Positions 27,028 to 39,466 of a stretch of DNA of 64,000 nucleotides are shown here, piece after piece. This DNA comes from Povalibacter uvarum. Its GTDB lineage: Bacteria > Pseudomonadota > Gammaproteobacteria > Steroidobacterales > Steroidobacteraceae. The translations under genes were made by a program, and so were the position numbers. How positions within the stretch are numbered: the first letter of the stretch is position 1; the number at the start of each line of letters is the position of its first letter. The notes beneath the pieces are model-generated. The model did no database searches. It saw nothing but the letters and a program-made list of their open reading frames with translations, and was not told the DNA's origin. The stretch lies in NCBI RefSeq assembly GCF_014202975.1, contig NZ_JACHHZ010000001.1:868001-932000 (forward strand), read 5' to 3'.

Positions 27028-30000
27028 ATGCGACTTAACAAGATCAAACTGGCCGGGTTCAAGTCATTCGTCGACCCGACCGCAGTCAACCTTCCCGGCA
27101 ACCTCATCGGTGTCGTCGGGCCGAACGGGTGCGGCAAGTCCAACATCATCGACGCCGTGCGCTGGGTCATGGGTGAGATCTCCGCGAAGCACCTGCGCGG
27201 CGATTCGATGGCCGATGTCGTCTTCAACGGATCGAGTTCGCGCAAGCCCGTGGGTACCGCTTCGGTGGAACTCGTGTTCGACAACTCGGACGGCACACTT
27301 GCCGGTCAGTATGCGGGTTACAGCGAAGTCTCGCTGAAGCGCGTCGTTTCGCGCGACGGTACGTCGGCGTACTTCCTGAACGGCATCCGCTGTCGCCGCA
27401 AAGACATTACGCAGCTGTTCCTGGGCACGGGCCTCGGTTCGCGCAGCTACGCCATCATCGAGCAGGGCATGATCTCGCGCGTCATCGAAGCGCGCCCCGA
27501 GGAGCTGCGTGGATTCATCGAAGAGGCTGCCGGCATCTCCAAGTACAAGGAGCGCCGCCGCGAGACCGAGAACCGCATTTCGCACACGAAGGAAAACCTC
27601 GAGCGCCTGAGCGACGTCCGCGAGGAAGTCGACAAGCAGTTGCGCCACTTGCAGCGCCAGGCTGCAACGGCGCGCCGCTACCAGACCCTCAAGCAGGACG
27701 AGCGCAAGCTCACAGCCGAACTGCTCGCGCTGCGACTGAAGGTCATCGACCAGGATTCGCAGACGAAGGAAGGCATCCTGCGCGAGCGGGACACGGAGAT
27801 GCAGGCTGCGATCGCCGATCTGCGCTCCATCGAGTCGGCTATCGAGACGACGCGTGAGGACTTCACCGAGAAGTCGGAAGCGCTGAATGGCGTGCAGGGC
27901 CGGTACTACCAGATCGGCGCCGAGATCTCGCGGACGGAACAGTCGATCCAGCACGGCCGCGAACTGCGCCAGCGCCAGAAGACAGATCTCGAACAGGCAG
28001 AGCAGGGCGCCTCCGAGGCGACACTGCACCTGACGCGCGATCAGACCCAGATCGACGAGTTGCGTCGTGAACTCGAGCAGCTCGAGCCCGGCCTCGGGGC
28101 CGCACGAGACCGCGAGCGCGCTTCGGCGGAAGCACTGGCAGCGGTCGAAGAGTCCATGCAGGACTGGCAGGAACGCTGGGAAGACTTCAATCGCGAGTCG
28201 CGCACGGCCAGCGAAAAGACGCAGGTCGAACGCGCGCGCATCGAACAGCTCGAGCACCAGCTCGAACGCCTGCGCAATCAGCGCGAGCGCCTTGCATCCG
28301 AACTGCAGACACTCGGTACTGCGGACATCGAGATGAAGATCGCGACCCTGCAGGCCCAGGAAGAGCAGGCAATGCTCTCGGGCGAAACGGCAGCCGCGCA
28401 GCTGCAGTCGGTCGGCGAAGAGCTCCAGCAGCTGCGGGAGCGCGAACGCCAGGTCGTTGCCGCCGCTGATACCAATCGCAAGCAGCTGCAGGAAGCGCAG
28501 GGTCGCTTCATGTCGTTGCAGGCGCTGCAGCAGGCGGCGCTCGGCCTCGCCCAGGGCAAAGTGACGCAGTGGCTCGAAGCGAACTCGCTCGCGTCGCGTC
28601 CGCGCCTCGGCCAGCAGCTCGTGGTCGAACCGGGTTGGGAACGCGCCGTCGAAACGGTGCTGGGCTCCTATCTGGAATCGGTGTCGGTCGATGCGATCGA
28701 CTCGATCGCCACGCAGCTCGATTCGCTGCAGGTCGGTTCGGTCAGCTTCTTCGCCAGCAGCGGCGCATCGCACGCAACCAACGATCCGAGCCGGCTTCTG
28801 GCCAGGGTTCAGGGCCCGTCCGCGATTTCAGCGCTGCTCACCGGTATCGTTGCTGTCGATTCACTGTCCGAAGCACTGTCGCTGCGCAATTCGCTGGCCG
28901 ACGGTGAGTCCGTCATCACCCGCGACGGCATCTGGATCGGCCGGGACTGGCTGCGTGTCAGCCGCGACAAGGATGTGCACGCCGGCGTCATCGGGCGTGA
29001 GAAGGAGATGCGCGAACTGCGTGACGCAGTGAGCTCCGCCGAAGAGCGCCAGGAAAGCCTGCAGGGTGAGGGCGCCGAAATCCGCGAGCGCCTCGTGTCG
29101 CTCGAAACGCGCCGCGATTCCCTGCAGAGCGACGTGAACCGATTGCATCGATCGCACAGCGAGCTGAGCTCGCAGGCGACTGCATTGAAGAGCAAGGCGG
29201 AGCAGACCGCCGAGCGCGCGCGGAAGATCGAAGCCGAAACGGCCGAGCTCCAGGGCGATCACGAGCGTGCCGAAGCCTCCGTCGAGACGGCTCGCGGACG
29301 CCTCGAGGAAGGCCTCGAACAGATGGCCGAGTTCGAATCGACTCGTACCGATCTCGAGCGCGAACGCGACGAGCTGCGCCAGAACCTCGGCTACAAGCGC
29401 TCACAGGCGCAGACCGACCGCGATGGTGCCCAGGAAGTGGCGATCAAAGTCGAATCGAAGCGTTCCGCCCTGACCTCCATCTCCGCCGGCCTCGAACGCC
29501 TGCGCACGCAGCTCGAACAGTTGCAGTCACGCCGCGATGAGTTGACGCGCCAGTTGTCGGAAGGCGAGGCGCCTCTGGAGGCGCTGGCTGGAAAGCTCGA
29601 AGAGTTCCTGCAGCAACGCATCGGCGTCGAAGAGGAGCTCAAGCAGGCGCGCGAGGCGCTGGAGACCGCGGAAGGCCGGATGCGCACGCTCGATCAGCGG
29701 CGTGTCGAGACGGAAACCAGCGTCGACGAAGCCCGTGGAAGGCTCGAAGACGTCCGCATGGCGGCTCAGGAACTCAAGGTGCGTCGCGAAACGCTGCACG
29801 AGCAGTTCAAGGCCACGCAATTCGATCTCGAGACGATCTACCAGGAGATGGCGCCGGAAGCGGACGTGGGCGCCTGGGAACAGACACTGGTGGATCTCAC
29901 GCAGAAGATCGACCGCCTCGGCCAGGTGAACCTCGCGGCGATCGACGAGTTCAAGGAACAGTCGGAGCGCAAGGAGTACCTCGACCGGCAGTTCAAGGAT

Positions 30001-30531
30001 CTCACCGAGGCGCTCGAGACGCTCGAAGCCGCGATCCGCAAGATCGATCGCGAAACGCGGTCGCGCTTCCAGGACACGTTCGATCGCGTCAACGCCGGCC
30101 TGAAGGAGCGCTTCCCGCGACTCTTCGGCGGTGGTCACGCCTATCTCGAACTTGCCGGCGAAGACATTCTCAGCGCAGGCGTGTCGATCATGGCGCGGCC
30201 CCCGGGCAAGCGGAACAGCACGATCAATCAGCTGTCCGGCGGCGAGAAGGCGCTGACGGCCGTTGCGCTGGTGTTCTCGATCTTCGAACTGAATCCCGCA
30301 CCGTTCTGTCTGCTGGACGAAGTGGACGCGCCGCTGGACGACAACAACGTCGGCCGCTTCTGCGACACGGTGAAGGAAATGTCGAGCCGGGTGCAGTTCA
30401 TCTTCATCACGCACAACAAGACGACGATGGAGCTGGCTTCGCAGCTCATCGGTGTGACCATGCACGAGCCGGGTGTGTCGCGTCTCGTGGCGGTCGACGT
30501 CGATGAGGCGATGCGGATGGCGGCTATGTGA
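27028..30531 (+). CDS. smc: Chromosome partition protein SMC
   Basis: 1167-residue condensin ATPase. Walker A GPNGCGKS at residues 31-38; long coiled coils on both sides of a hinge (about 500-650); C-terminal signature LSGGEKALTAVAL and Walker B PFCLLDEVDAPLDDNN. Partners scpA and scpB lie at 37994-40270 in the same window. It is followed by zipA and ligA, a gammaproteobacterial order. This is an SMC-ScpAB type lineage, not MukBEF. Confidence 0.97.
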   Translation: MRLNKIKLAGFKSFVDPTAVNLPGNLIGVVGPNGCGKSNIIDAVRWVMGEISAKHLRGDSMADVVFNGSSSRKPVGTASVELVFDNSDGTLAGQYAGYSEVSLKRVVSRDGTSAYFLNGIRCRRKDITQLFLGTGLGSRSYAIIEQGMISRVIEARPEELRGFIEEAAGISKYKERRRETENRISHTKENLERLSDVREEVDKQLRHLQRQAATARRYQTLKQDERKLTAELLALRLKVIDQDSQTKEGILRERDTEMQAAIADLRSIESAIETTREDFTEKSEALNGVQGRYYQIGAEISRTEQSIQHGRELRQRQKTDLEQAEQGASEATLHLTRDQTQIDELRRELEQLEPGLGAARDRERASAEALAAVEESMQDWQERWEDFNRESRTASEKTQVERARIEQLEHQLERLRNQRERLASELQTLGTADIEMKIATLQAQEEQAMLSGETAAAQLQSVGEELQQLRERERQVVAAADTNRKQLQEAQGRFMSLQALQQAALGLAQGKVTQWLEANSLASRPRLGQQLVVEPGWERAVETVLGSYLESVSVDAIDSIATQLDSLQVGSVSFFASSGASHATNDPSRLLARVQGPSAISALLTGIVAVDSLSEALSLRNSLADGESVITRDGIWIGRDWLRVSRDKDVHAGVIGREKEMRELRDAVSSAEERQESLQGEGAEIRERLVSLETRRDSLQSDVNRLHRSHSELSSQATALKSKAEQTAERARKIEAETAELQGDHERAEASVETARGRLEEGLEQMAEFESTRTDLERERDELRQNLGYKRSQAQTDRDGAQEVAIKVESKRSALTSISAGLERLRTQLEQLQSRRDELTRQLSEGEAPLEALAGKLEEFLQQRIGVEEELKQAREALETAEGRMRTLDQRRVETETSVDEARGRLEDVRMAAQELKVRRETLHEQFKATQFDLETIYQEMAPEADVGAWEQTLVDLTQKIDRLGQVNLAAIDEFKEQSERKEYLDRQFKDLTEALETLEAAIRKIDRETRSRFQDTFDRVNAGLKERFPRLFGGGHAYLELAGEDILSAGVSIMARPPGKRNSTINQLSGGEKALTAVALVFSIFELNPAPFCLLDEVDAPLDDNNVGRFCDTVKEMSSRVQFIFITHNKTTMELASQLIGVTMHEPGVSRLVAVDVDEAMRMAAM

Positions 30532-30550
30532 CGAGCCCCACGGCCTCCCT

Positions 30551-33555
<3,005 letters not shown>

Positions 33556-33578
33556 TCCGGTTCGAGGAGAAGCCGAGC

Positions 33579-34115
33579 ATGAAATGTCCGAGCTGCAAGA
33601 CCGCGAATCTGCTGCCGACGATGATCGAGGAATATCTGCCGGCGATGGGCTGCGAAAGCTGCCATGGCAGCCTGGTTTCGCTGCTCTATTACAGGCACTG
33701 GGCGGAGACGCAGAAGCCTGTCGCGACACCGGCGGGAGCTGCAGCGGCGGTGGACGCCGCGGACACCACGACCGCAATCACTTGTCCGAAGTGCAGCCGC
33801 ATCATGACCAAGTTCAGGATCGCGGGCGATATCGTCAATCGCGTCGATGTCTGCGCCTCGTGCGACGAAGCGTGGCTCGACAAGGGCGAATGGGAGCTGC
33901 TCGAATCGCTGCAGCTCAGTCTCAAGGTGACGTCGATCTTCTCGGATGCGTGGCAGCGCAGAATCCGCCAGGAGAGCAGCGACGAGACGCGCCGCAGTAT
34001 CCTGGTGCGAATGATCGGCGAGGAGGCAACGAAGCGGGTGGAAGAGTTCCGCAACTGGCTTGCCGACAACAAGCACAAGCCGGAGATCCTGGCTTTTCTC
34101 TACCGGCGGCGCTGA
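33579..34115 (+). CDS. Zinc-ribbon protein, zf-TFIIB-like
   Basis: 178 residues. Two zinc-ribbon pairs: CPSC with CESC near the N-terminus, and CPKCSRIM with CASCDEAWLDKGEWELL, the typical zf-TFIIB pattern. A helical, charged C-terminal half follows. It lies 23 bases after ligA and is probably in the same transcript. The function of the family is not established; no enzyme motif is seen. Confidence 0.85.
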   Translation: MKCPSCKTANLLPTMIEEYLPAMGCESCHGSLVSLLYYRHWAETQKPVATPAGAAAAVDAADTTTAITCPKCSRIMTKFRIAGDIVNRVDVCASCDEAWLDKGEWELLESLQLSLKVTSIFSDAWQRRIRQESSDETRRSILVRMIGEEATKRVEEFRNWLADNKHKPEILAFLYRRR

Positions 34116-34169
34116 GCCGCGGGATGCTGGCCGGCATTGCAGCCGGCCAGCGTCGATCGGCAATCCGCG

Positions 34170-34973
34170 TCAGATCTTCTTTTCGATCTTCGCGGTCTTC
34201 TTCAGTTCTTCCAGGTAAGTCTGCAGGCGCTTGCGTTCGACGAGCGTCTTGACGCGATCCTTCACTTCTTCGAAGGCCGGCGGTGCCGGTGCGCGCGATT
34301 CCTCGAGGCGGATGACGTGCCAGCCGAACTGGCTCTGCACCGGCGCGGCGGTGGTCTGGCCGGGCTGCAGGCTCACGACTGCGTCGGCGAACGGCTTCAC
34401 CATCGTGTCGAGCGTGAACCAGCCGAGATCGCCACCGCCTTCCTTGGAAGAGTCCTTCGACTTTTCCTTGGCCAGCTTGGCGAAGTCGGCGCCGCCATTG
34501 AGCTGCACGATGATCGCATCGGCGGCCGCCTTGTCGTCGACCAGGATGTGACGGGCGTGATACTCGCGCGGCATCGCCGCGACCTGCGCGTCGTATTCCG
34601 GCTTGAGCTCCGCGTCGGTCACCGGATGCTCTTCGAGGTACTTCTTCAGGCCGGCATCGACGACGACGTCCATGCGGGCGAGGGCGAGCTTGTCGGCAAC
34701 GGCAGGGTCCTTCGCGACGCCGGCCTTTTCAGCGGCCTCCGCGGCCAGCTGCATGCTGATGAGCTGGTCGAGCACCTGCGACTTCTGTTCCTCGGTGAGC
34801 TCCTGTCCCGGCTGGCGCTGGAACTTCGCAACGTAGAGATCGAATTGCGACTTGGTGATGGGCTTGCCGTTGACCGTGGCGACGGATTCGCCTACCGGGG
34901 CGGCGGCTTTGCCGCACGCGGCAAGCAGCAGCATCGGAACGAACAAGGCGAACGCGGAAACGCGGTTTTTCAT
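34170..34973 (-). CDS. Lipoprotein peptidyl-prolyl isomerase, parvulin type (PrsA/SurA-like)
   Basis: 267 residues. A lipoprotein signal ends in LLLAAC (lipobox), so the mature protein should be lipid-anchored at the cell envelope. An N-terminal chaperone region with VNGKPITKSQFD leads to a parvulin PPIase domain (about 140-235) with YHARHILVDD, GGDLGWF and QFGWHVIRLEE. It acts as a periplasmic folding factor. It is downstream of bolA and yciB in one minus-strand run. Confidence 0.92.
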   Translation of the reverse strand: MKNRVSAFALFVPMLLLAACGKAAAPVGESVATVNGKPITKSQFDLYVAKFQRQPGQELTEEQKSQVLDQLISMQLAAEAAEKAGVAKDPAVADKLALARMDVVVDAGLKKYLEEHPVTDAELKPEYDAQVAAMPREYHARHILVDDKAAADAIIVQLNGGADFAKLAKEKSKDSSKEGGGDLGWFTLDTMVKPFADAVVSLQPGQTTAAPVQSQFGWHVIRLEESRAPAPPAFEEVKDRVKTLVERKRLQTYLEELKKTAKIEKKI

Positions 34974-34993
34974 AGGGTCCTCAGGTTGGAATT

Positions 34994-35272
34994 TCAGGAA
35001 TTGGAGCGGGCTTCAGCCGGCGTCAACGCGGAGATGCCCAGCGCATGGATGTCGGTCTGCATCAAATCGCCAAGAGAGCGGTAAACGAGCTGGTGGCGCT
35101 GCACGGTTCGCAGGCCTTCGAAATCCTCGGACACGACGCGGACGCGGAAGTGCCCCCGGCCATCGCGCGCGCCCGCATGCCCGGCGTGCAGATGGCTGTC
35201 GTCGATGAGCTCGATCTCATCCGTGTTCAGGTTGGCGCGCAGTTGCGCACGAATGCGTTCGACGCGTGTCAT
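34994..35272 (-). CDS. bolA: BolA family protein
   Basis: 92 residues, the family length. Signature segments are DDSHLHAGHAG and HFRVRVVSEDFEGLRTVQRHQLVYRSL (shown in two parts), with the conserved His residues used with monothiol glutaredoxins for iron-sulfur handling. It lies between yciB and the foldase gene. Confidence 0.92.
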   Translation of the reverse strand: MTRVERIRAQLRANLNTDEIELIDDSHLHAGHAGARDGRGHFRVRVVSEDFEGLRTVQRHQLVYRSLGDLMQTDIHALGISALTPAEARSNS

Positions 35273-35285
35273 GAAGCTTCCGGTG

Positions 35286-35849
35286 CTAGCCAGCTCTGGG
35301 AGCGTCGGCCTTGGGAGCGTCCTCTGGCGGCATCTTCGAGGCGAGCCAGAATCCCTGCAGCAATGCGAATACGAGGGTGAGTCCGATGACGCCGAAGACC
35401 TTGAACTTCGCCCACACGTCCGTGCTGAAGTTGAACATCACGTAGAGATTGATGAATCCCAGCGCGAGGAAGAAGGCGGCCCACATCATGTTGAGACGGA
35501 TCCACAGAGGGCGATCGAGCGTCACGTTGCCCTCGAGCATCCGCTGGATCATCGGGCGCTCACCGACGAACTGGCTGATCAGGAATCCGGCGGCGAACAG
35601 CCAGTTCACGATCGACACCTTCCACTTGATGAAGGCTTCGTCATGGATCCACAGCGTGAGCCCGCCGAAAACGAGCACGAGCCCGGCCGATATGAGCACC
35701 ATCGAGCTGACTTTGCGATGCCGGATCCACTGAATCGTCGTCTGGACGAGGACGGCCACGATGAGGACACCGGTCGCCACGAAAATATCGGCGAACTTGT
35801 ACGCGACGAAGAAGGCGATCAGCGGGAAAAAGTCGAACAGCAGTTGCAT
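35286..35849 (-). CDS. yciB: Inner membrane septation protein YciB (IspZ/septation protein A)
   Basis: 187 residues, five or six membrane helices, starting MQLLFDFFPLIAFF. Other family segments are DPxW-like RPLWIRLNMMWAAFF and NFSTDVWAKFKVFG. The ATG at 35849 starts the family sequence; longer frames to 35909 are not conserved. It heads the minus-strand run yciB-bolA-foldase and is divergent from yciO. Confidence 0.94.
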   Translation of the reverse strand: MQLLFDFFPLIAFFVAYKFADIFVATGVLIVAVLVQTTIQWIRHRKVSSMVLISAGLVLVFGGLTLWIHDEAFIKWKVSIVNWLFAAGFLISQFVGERPMIQRMLEGNVTLDRPLWIRLNMMWAAFFLALGFINLYVMFNFSTDVWAKFKVFGVIGLTLVFALLQGFWLASKMPPEDAPKADAPRAG

Positions 35850-35924
35850 GGGCCGGGGCCGTCTGAGGGGCGGGTATGATACCCGGATGGTTGGCGTCCA
35901 TCCCGTCAACTGTCAACTTCACCA

Positions 35925-36548
35925 ATGCCCAGCCGTTTCTTCGAAATTCACCCCAGGGATCCTCAGCCGCGCCTCATCCGGCAGGCGGCTGAGATCATGC
36001 GTGAGGGCGGAATCGTCGTTTACCCGACAGACTCGTGCTACGCGCTCGGCTGTCATATAGGCGACAAGGAGGCGATGGAGCGTATCTCGCGAATCCGCGA
36101 GACCGACAAGCATCACCAGTTCACGCTCGTCTGCCGCGATCTCTCGGAGATCGCCAAGTACGCGCGCGTGAACAATCAGCAATACAGGACGCTGAAGGCG
36201 TTCACGCCGGGCCCGTATACATTCATCCTGCCGGCGACCCGGGAAACCCCGAAGCGCCTGCAGAACCCGAAACGCAGCACGATCGGCATCCGTGTTCCGG
36301 ACCATGTCGTGCCGCGGCTGCTCCTGGCGGAGCTGGGCGAGCCGATCATGAGCTCGACGCTGCTGCTGCCTGGCGACGATCTGCCGATGACGGACGCTCA
36401 GGAAATCCAGGAGCGCCTGCAGCACCAAGTGGATGCCGTCATCGACGGCGGCAACTGCGGCCACGAGCCGTCGAGCGTCGTGGACCTGGCGGGCGCGGCG
36501 CCGGTCGTGGTGCGGCGGGGAAAAGGCGACGTCAGCGCCTTCGAATGA
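35925..36548 (+). CDS. yciO: YciO/YrdC/Sua5 family protein
   Basis: 207 residues. The nucleotide-binding fold is seen in GGIVVYPTDSCYALGC, FTPGPYTFILPATRETPKR and IGIRVPDHVVPRLLL, and the end reads PSSVVDL. It is closer to YciO than to TsaC (YciO has the 'SRFFEIHP' start), so a role as the essential threonylcarbamoyl-AMP synthase is uncertain. It is followed by trpS, as in related genomes. Confidence 0.9.
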   Translation: MPSRFFEIHPRDPQPRLIRQAAEIMREGGIVVYPTDSCYALGCHIGDKEAMERISRIRETDKHHQFTLVCRDLSEIAKYARVNNQQYRTLKAFTPGPYTFILPATRETPKRLQNPKRSTIGIRVPDHVVPRLLLAELGEPIMSSTLLLPGDDLPMTDAQEIQERLQHQVDAVIDGGNCGHEPSSVVDLAGAAPVVVRRGKGDVSAFE

Positions 36549-36762
36549 CCCCCTTCGAATGGCCATCTCGATTGACATGGGGCGCCGATGGCGCAGTCAA
36601 GCTGCGTATAATGCCCCGCCGTCAAAATCGCCCGTCGGAATCGCCTGCGGATTGCATGCGTGGCCGGTTCAAGAAGACGGCGTAAGACACTGAATTACAA
36701 CTTGAGAGCATCACTCACCCCGATGCGTGGATGCGCGCCGCGGGTGATTGAAGGGATCCGCT

Positions 36763-37980
36763 TTGAGCGCAACCAGTACCAGCAATCGTCGTGTTCTTTC
36801 AGGCATGCGCCCGACGGGTGCTCTGCACCTGGGTAACTACCACGGCGCCCTGAAGAACTGGACGGAGCTTCAGTACCAGTACGAGTGCTATTTCTTCGTC
36901 GCCGACATCCACGCCCTGACCACGGGCTACGACGATACGTCGAACATCGAGCAGAACACCTGGGAGATCGTGATCGACTGGCTGGCCGCGGGACTCAATC
37001 CCGCCAACGCGACGATCTTCATCCAGTCGCGCGTGCCGGAGCATTCCGAGCTGCACCTGCTGCTGTCGATGATCACGCCGCTCAGCTGGCTCGAGCGTGT
37101 ACCGACATACAAGGACCAGCAGGAACAGCTGCGCGACAAGGATCTCGCGACGTACGGCTTTCTGGGCTACCCGCTGCTGCAGAGCGCGGACATCCTCCTG
37201 TACAAGGCCGCCTACGTGCCTGTCGGCGAAGATCAGATCGCGCATGTCGAGATCACTCGCGAGGTCGCACGACGGTTCAATCACGTGTACGGTCGTGAGC
37301 GCGACTTCGAGGCGAAGGTCGAGAAGGCCATCAAGAGCCTCGGCAGCCGCAACGGCACCCAGTACAAGGAGCTGCGCCGTCTGTACCAGGAGCAAGGTGA
37401 CGAGAAGTCCCTGGAGAAGGCGCACGCACTGCTTGCCGGCAATGCGCGCCTGACCCTCGCGGATCGGGAACGCCTGCTCGGCTACCTGGAAGGCACGGGC
37501 CGCAGCATTCTCGTCGAACCCGAAGCGCTGCTGACGGCAACGCCGAAAGTGCCCGGGCTCGATGGTCGCAAGATGTCGAAGTCCTACGGCAACACGATCG
37601 GTCTGCGCGAAGATCCGGACTCGGTCGCCAAGAAGCTGAAGGGAATGGTGACGGATCCGGCCCGCGTGCGCCGCACTGATCCGGGCGATCCCGACAAGTG
37701 TCCCGTGTGGGATCTGCACAAGATCTACTCGGACGCGCCGACGAAGGAATGGGTCCAGCAGGGCTGCCGCAGCGCCGGGATCGGTTGCCTCGATTGCAAG
37801 AAGCGCGTCGCCGACGTGCTGGTCGCCGAGATCACGGCGATCCGTGCACGTGCGGCCGAATATGAGGAGAATCGCGACCTCGTCCGGGGCATCATCGCCG
37901 AGGGTTGCGAGAAGGCGCGCGACGTCGCGCGACAGACCCTGGAAGAAGTCCATCAGGCGATGGGCATGAATTACCGATGA
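36763..37980 (+). CDS. trpS: Tryptophanyl-tRNA synthetase
   Basis: 405 residues, about 70 more than E. coli TrpS. HIGH-like motif ALHLGNYHG, Trp-binding region FFVADIHALTTGY, and KMSKS in GRKMSKSYGN. The extra length comes from an insertion around residues 195-255 (SLGSRNGTQYKELRRLYQEQ and nearby) and is found in other TrpRS of this form. The start is TTG at 36763, with AAGGGA seven bases upstream; an in-frame TTG at 36748 is the alternative. Confidence 0.94.
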   Translation: MSATSTSNRRVLSGMRPTGALHLGNYHGALKNWTELQYQYECYFFVADIHALTTGYDDTSNIEQNTWEIVIDWLAAGLNPANATIFIQSRVPEHSELHLLLSMITPLSWLERVPTYKDQQEQLRDKDLATYGFLGYPLLQSADILLYKAAYVPVGEDQIAHVEITREVARRFNHVYGRERDFEAKVEKAIKSLGSRNGTQYKELRRLYQEQGDEKSLEKAHALLAGNARLTLADRERLLGYLEGTGRSILVEPEALLTATPKVPGLDGRKMSKSYGNTIGLREDPDSVAKKLKGMVTDPARVRRTDPGDPDKCPVWDLHKIYSDAPTKEWVQQGCRSAGIGCLDCKKRVADVLVAEITAIRARAAEYEENRDLVRGIIAEGCEKARDVARQTLEEVHQAMGMNYR

Positions 37981-37993
37981 AGTTCTCGCTAGA

Positions 37994-39400
37994 ATGAAAC
38001 CTGAATTGAAACTTGTAGAAGATACTGGGTCCCAGCTCGAGCCCGATGGGTTCGAGTTCGATCCGCCGCCGCAGCAGCAGGAGATGCCTTTTGCTGTCGT
38101 CGATGGCGAGCCGGTCACCCAGCTGCCGCGCGATCTGTACATTCCGCCCGATGCATTGCAGGTGTTCCTCGAAGCGTTCGAGGGGCCGCTCGATCTGCTG
38201 CTGTATCTCATCCGCCGGCAGAATCTCGACATCCTCGATATTCCGATCGCGGAGATCACGCGGCAGTACATGAAGTACATCGACGTGATGTCGGAGCTGC
38301 AGCTGGAGCTCGCCGGCGAGTATCTGCTGATGGCTGCGATGCTCGCCGAGATCAAGTCGCGCATGTTGTTGCCGCGGCCGCCGTCGGTCGAGGGCAGCGA
38401 CGAGGAAGATCCACGCGCCGAGCTCGTGCGTCGTCTGCAGGAATACGAGCGTTTCAAGCAGGCAGCGGAAGACATCGATCGGCTCCCGCGCATGGAGCGC
38501 GACACGATGCCGACTTCGGCGGAGCTCACCGAGCGCAAGGTCGTGAAGATCGTGCCGCAGGTGACGCTGCAGGAAATGCTGATGGCGCTGAAGGACGTGA
38601 TGAGCCGCGCCGAAATGTTCGCGCACCATCACGTGCATCGCGATCGGCTGTCGGTTCGCCAGCGCATGTCCGACATCCTCAGCTCGCTGAGGGAGTCCGC
38701 GTTCGTCGACTTCACGCGGTTGTTCCGCCCCGAAGAAGGTCGCATGGGCGTGACCGTGACGTTCAGCGCGATCCTGGAACTGATGAAGGAAGGTTTGATC
38801 GAGATCGTCCAGGCCGAGCCGTATGCGCCGCTGCACGTGCGGCCGGCGTCGGGCTCGCGCCACCTCAAAGTAGTGAGCGACAACGACGCAACTGAAGCGC
38901 TCGCTGAGGCAGATGCGGAGAACGAAGCGGCGCTCGCACAGCCCGCGCTTCCGGACGAGAACGTCGTCGAAGACGAGGAAGTCGACGATCTTCTGGCTGA
39001 AGAGGATCCCGCCGCGACCGATTCCGCAGCTGTTGGCGATGAAGTCGCGGCCGCGGATGTCGAGAACGAAGCGGCGCTCGCGCAGCCGGCGTTGCCCGAT
39101 GAAGATGTTCTCGACGACGAGGACTTCGAGGAAGCCCTCGACGAGGACGCGTCGGAAGGTGACGCGGACGTCGAGAATCTCGAGGCGCTGGCCCAGCCCG
39201 AGCTGCCCGAGGAGGATTCGGCCGTGACTGAAGAGGCCGCCGTCGAAGATTCTTCGACAACCGAAACCGAGGCTGCGTCGGAGCCCATCATCGACGATCC
39301 CGGTGTCGACGACGCCGGGTCGCCCGAGACCGACAGTGTGACCGAGGCACCGGTCGACGATGAAAATCGAGAGCGCGACGACGCGACGGAACAGAAGTAA
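37994..39400 (+). CDS. scpA: Segregation and condensation protein ScpA with acidic repeat tail
   Basis: Kleisin partner of SMC, 468 residues. The kleisin body is at about 50-290 (FEGPLDLLLYLIRRQNLDI, LAGEYLLMAAMLAEIKSRMLLP in part, and the winged-helix end VTVTFSAILELMKEGL). Residues 295-468 are a very acidic tail, unusual in length, with three copies of a 16-residue repeat (ENEAALAQPALPDENV type) at about 309, 357 and 394. It lies 13 bases after trpS and before scpB. Confidence 0.94.
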   Translation: MKPELKLVEDTGSQLEPDGFEFDPPPQQQEMPFAVVDGEPVTQLPRDLYIPPDALQVFLEAFEGPLDLLLYLIRRQNLDILDIPIAEITRQYMKYIDVMSELQLELAGEYLLMAAMLAEIKSRMLLPRPPSVEGSDEEDPRAELVRRLQEYERFKQAAEDIDRLPRMERDTMPTSAELTERKVVKIVPQVTLQEMLMALKDVMSRAEMFAHHHVHRDRLSVRQRMSDILSSLRESAFVDFTRLFRPEEGRMGVTVTFSAILELMKEGLIEIVQAEPYAPLHVRPASGSRHLKVVSDNDATEALAEADAENEAALAQPALPDENVVEDEEVDDLLAEEDPAATDSAAVGDEVAAADVENEAALAQPALPDEDVLDDEDFEEALDEDASEGDADVENLEALAQPELPEEDSAVTEEAAVEDSSTTETEAASEPIIDDPGVDDAGSPETDSVTEAPVDDENRERDDATEQK

Positions 39401-39466
39401 GGCTTTCGACGACGGTCGAGGCAATCAGCAGCGCCGGTCGAAGCCGGCCTGGACGGTGAGAAGTCA

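Noticed and set aside
36573-36616. TTGACA and TATAAT before trpS as one promoter
   Set aside because: The two boxes are about 29 bases apart, too far for one sigma-70 promoter. The TATAAT may be used with a weak -35, but that is not supported well enough to list.
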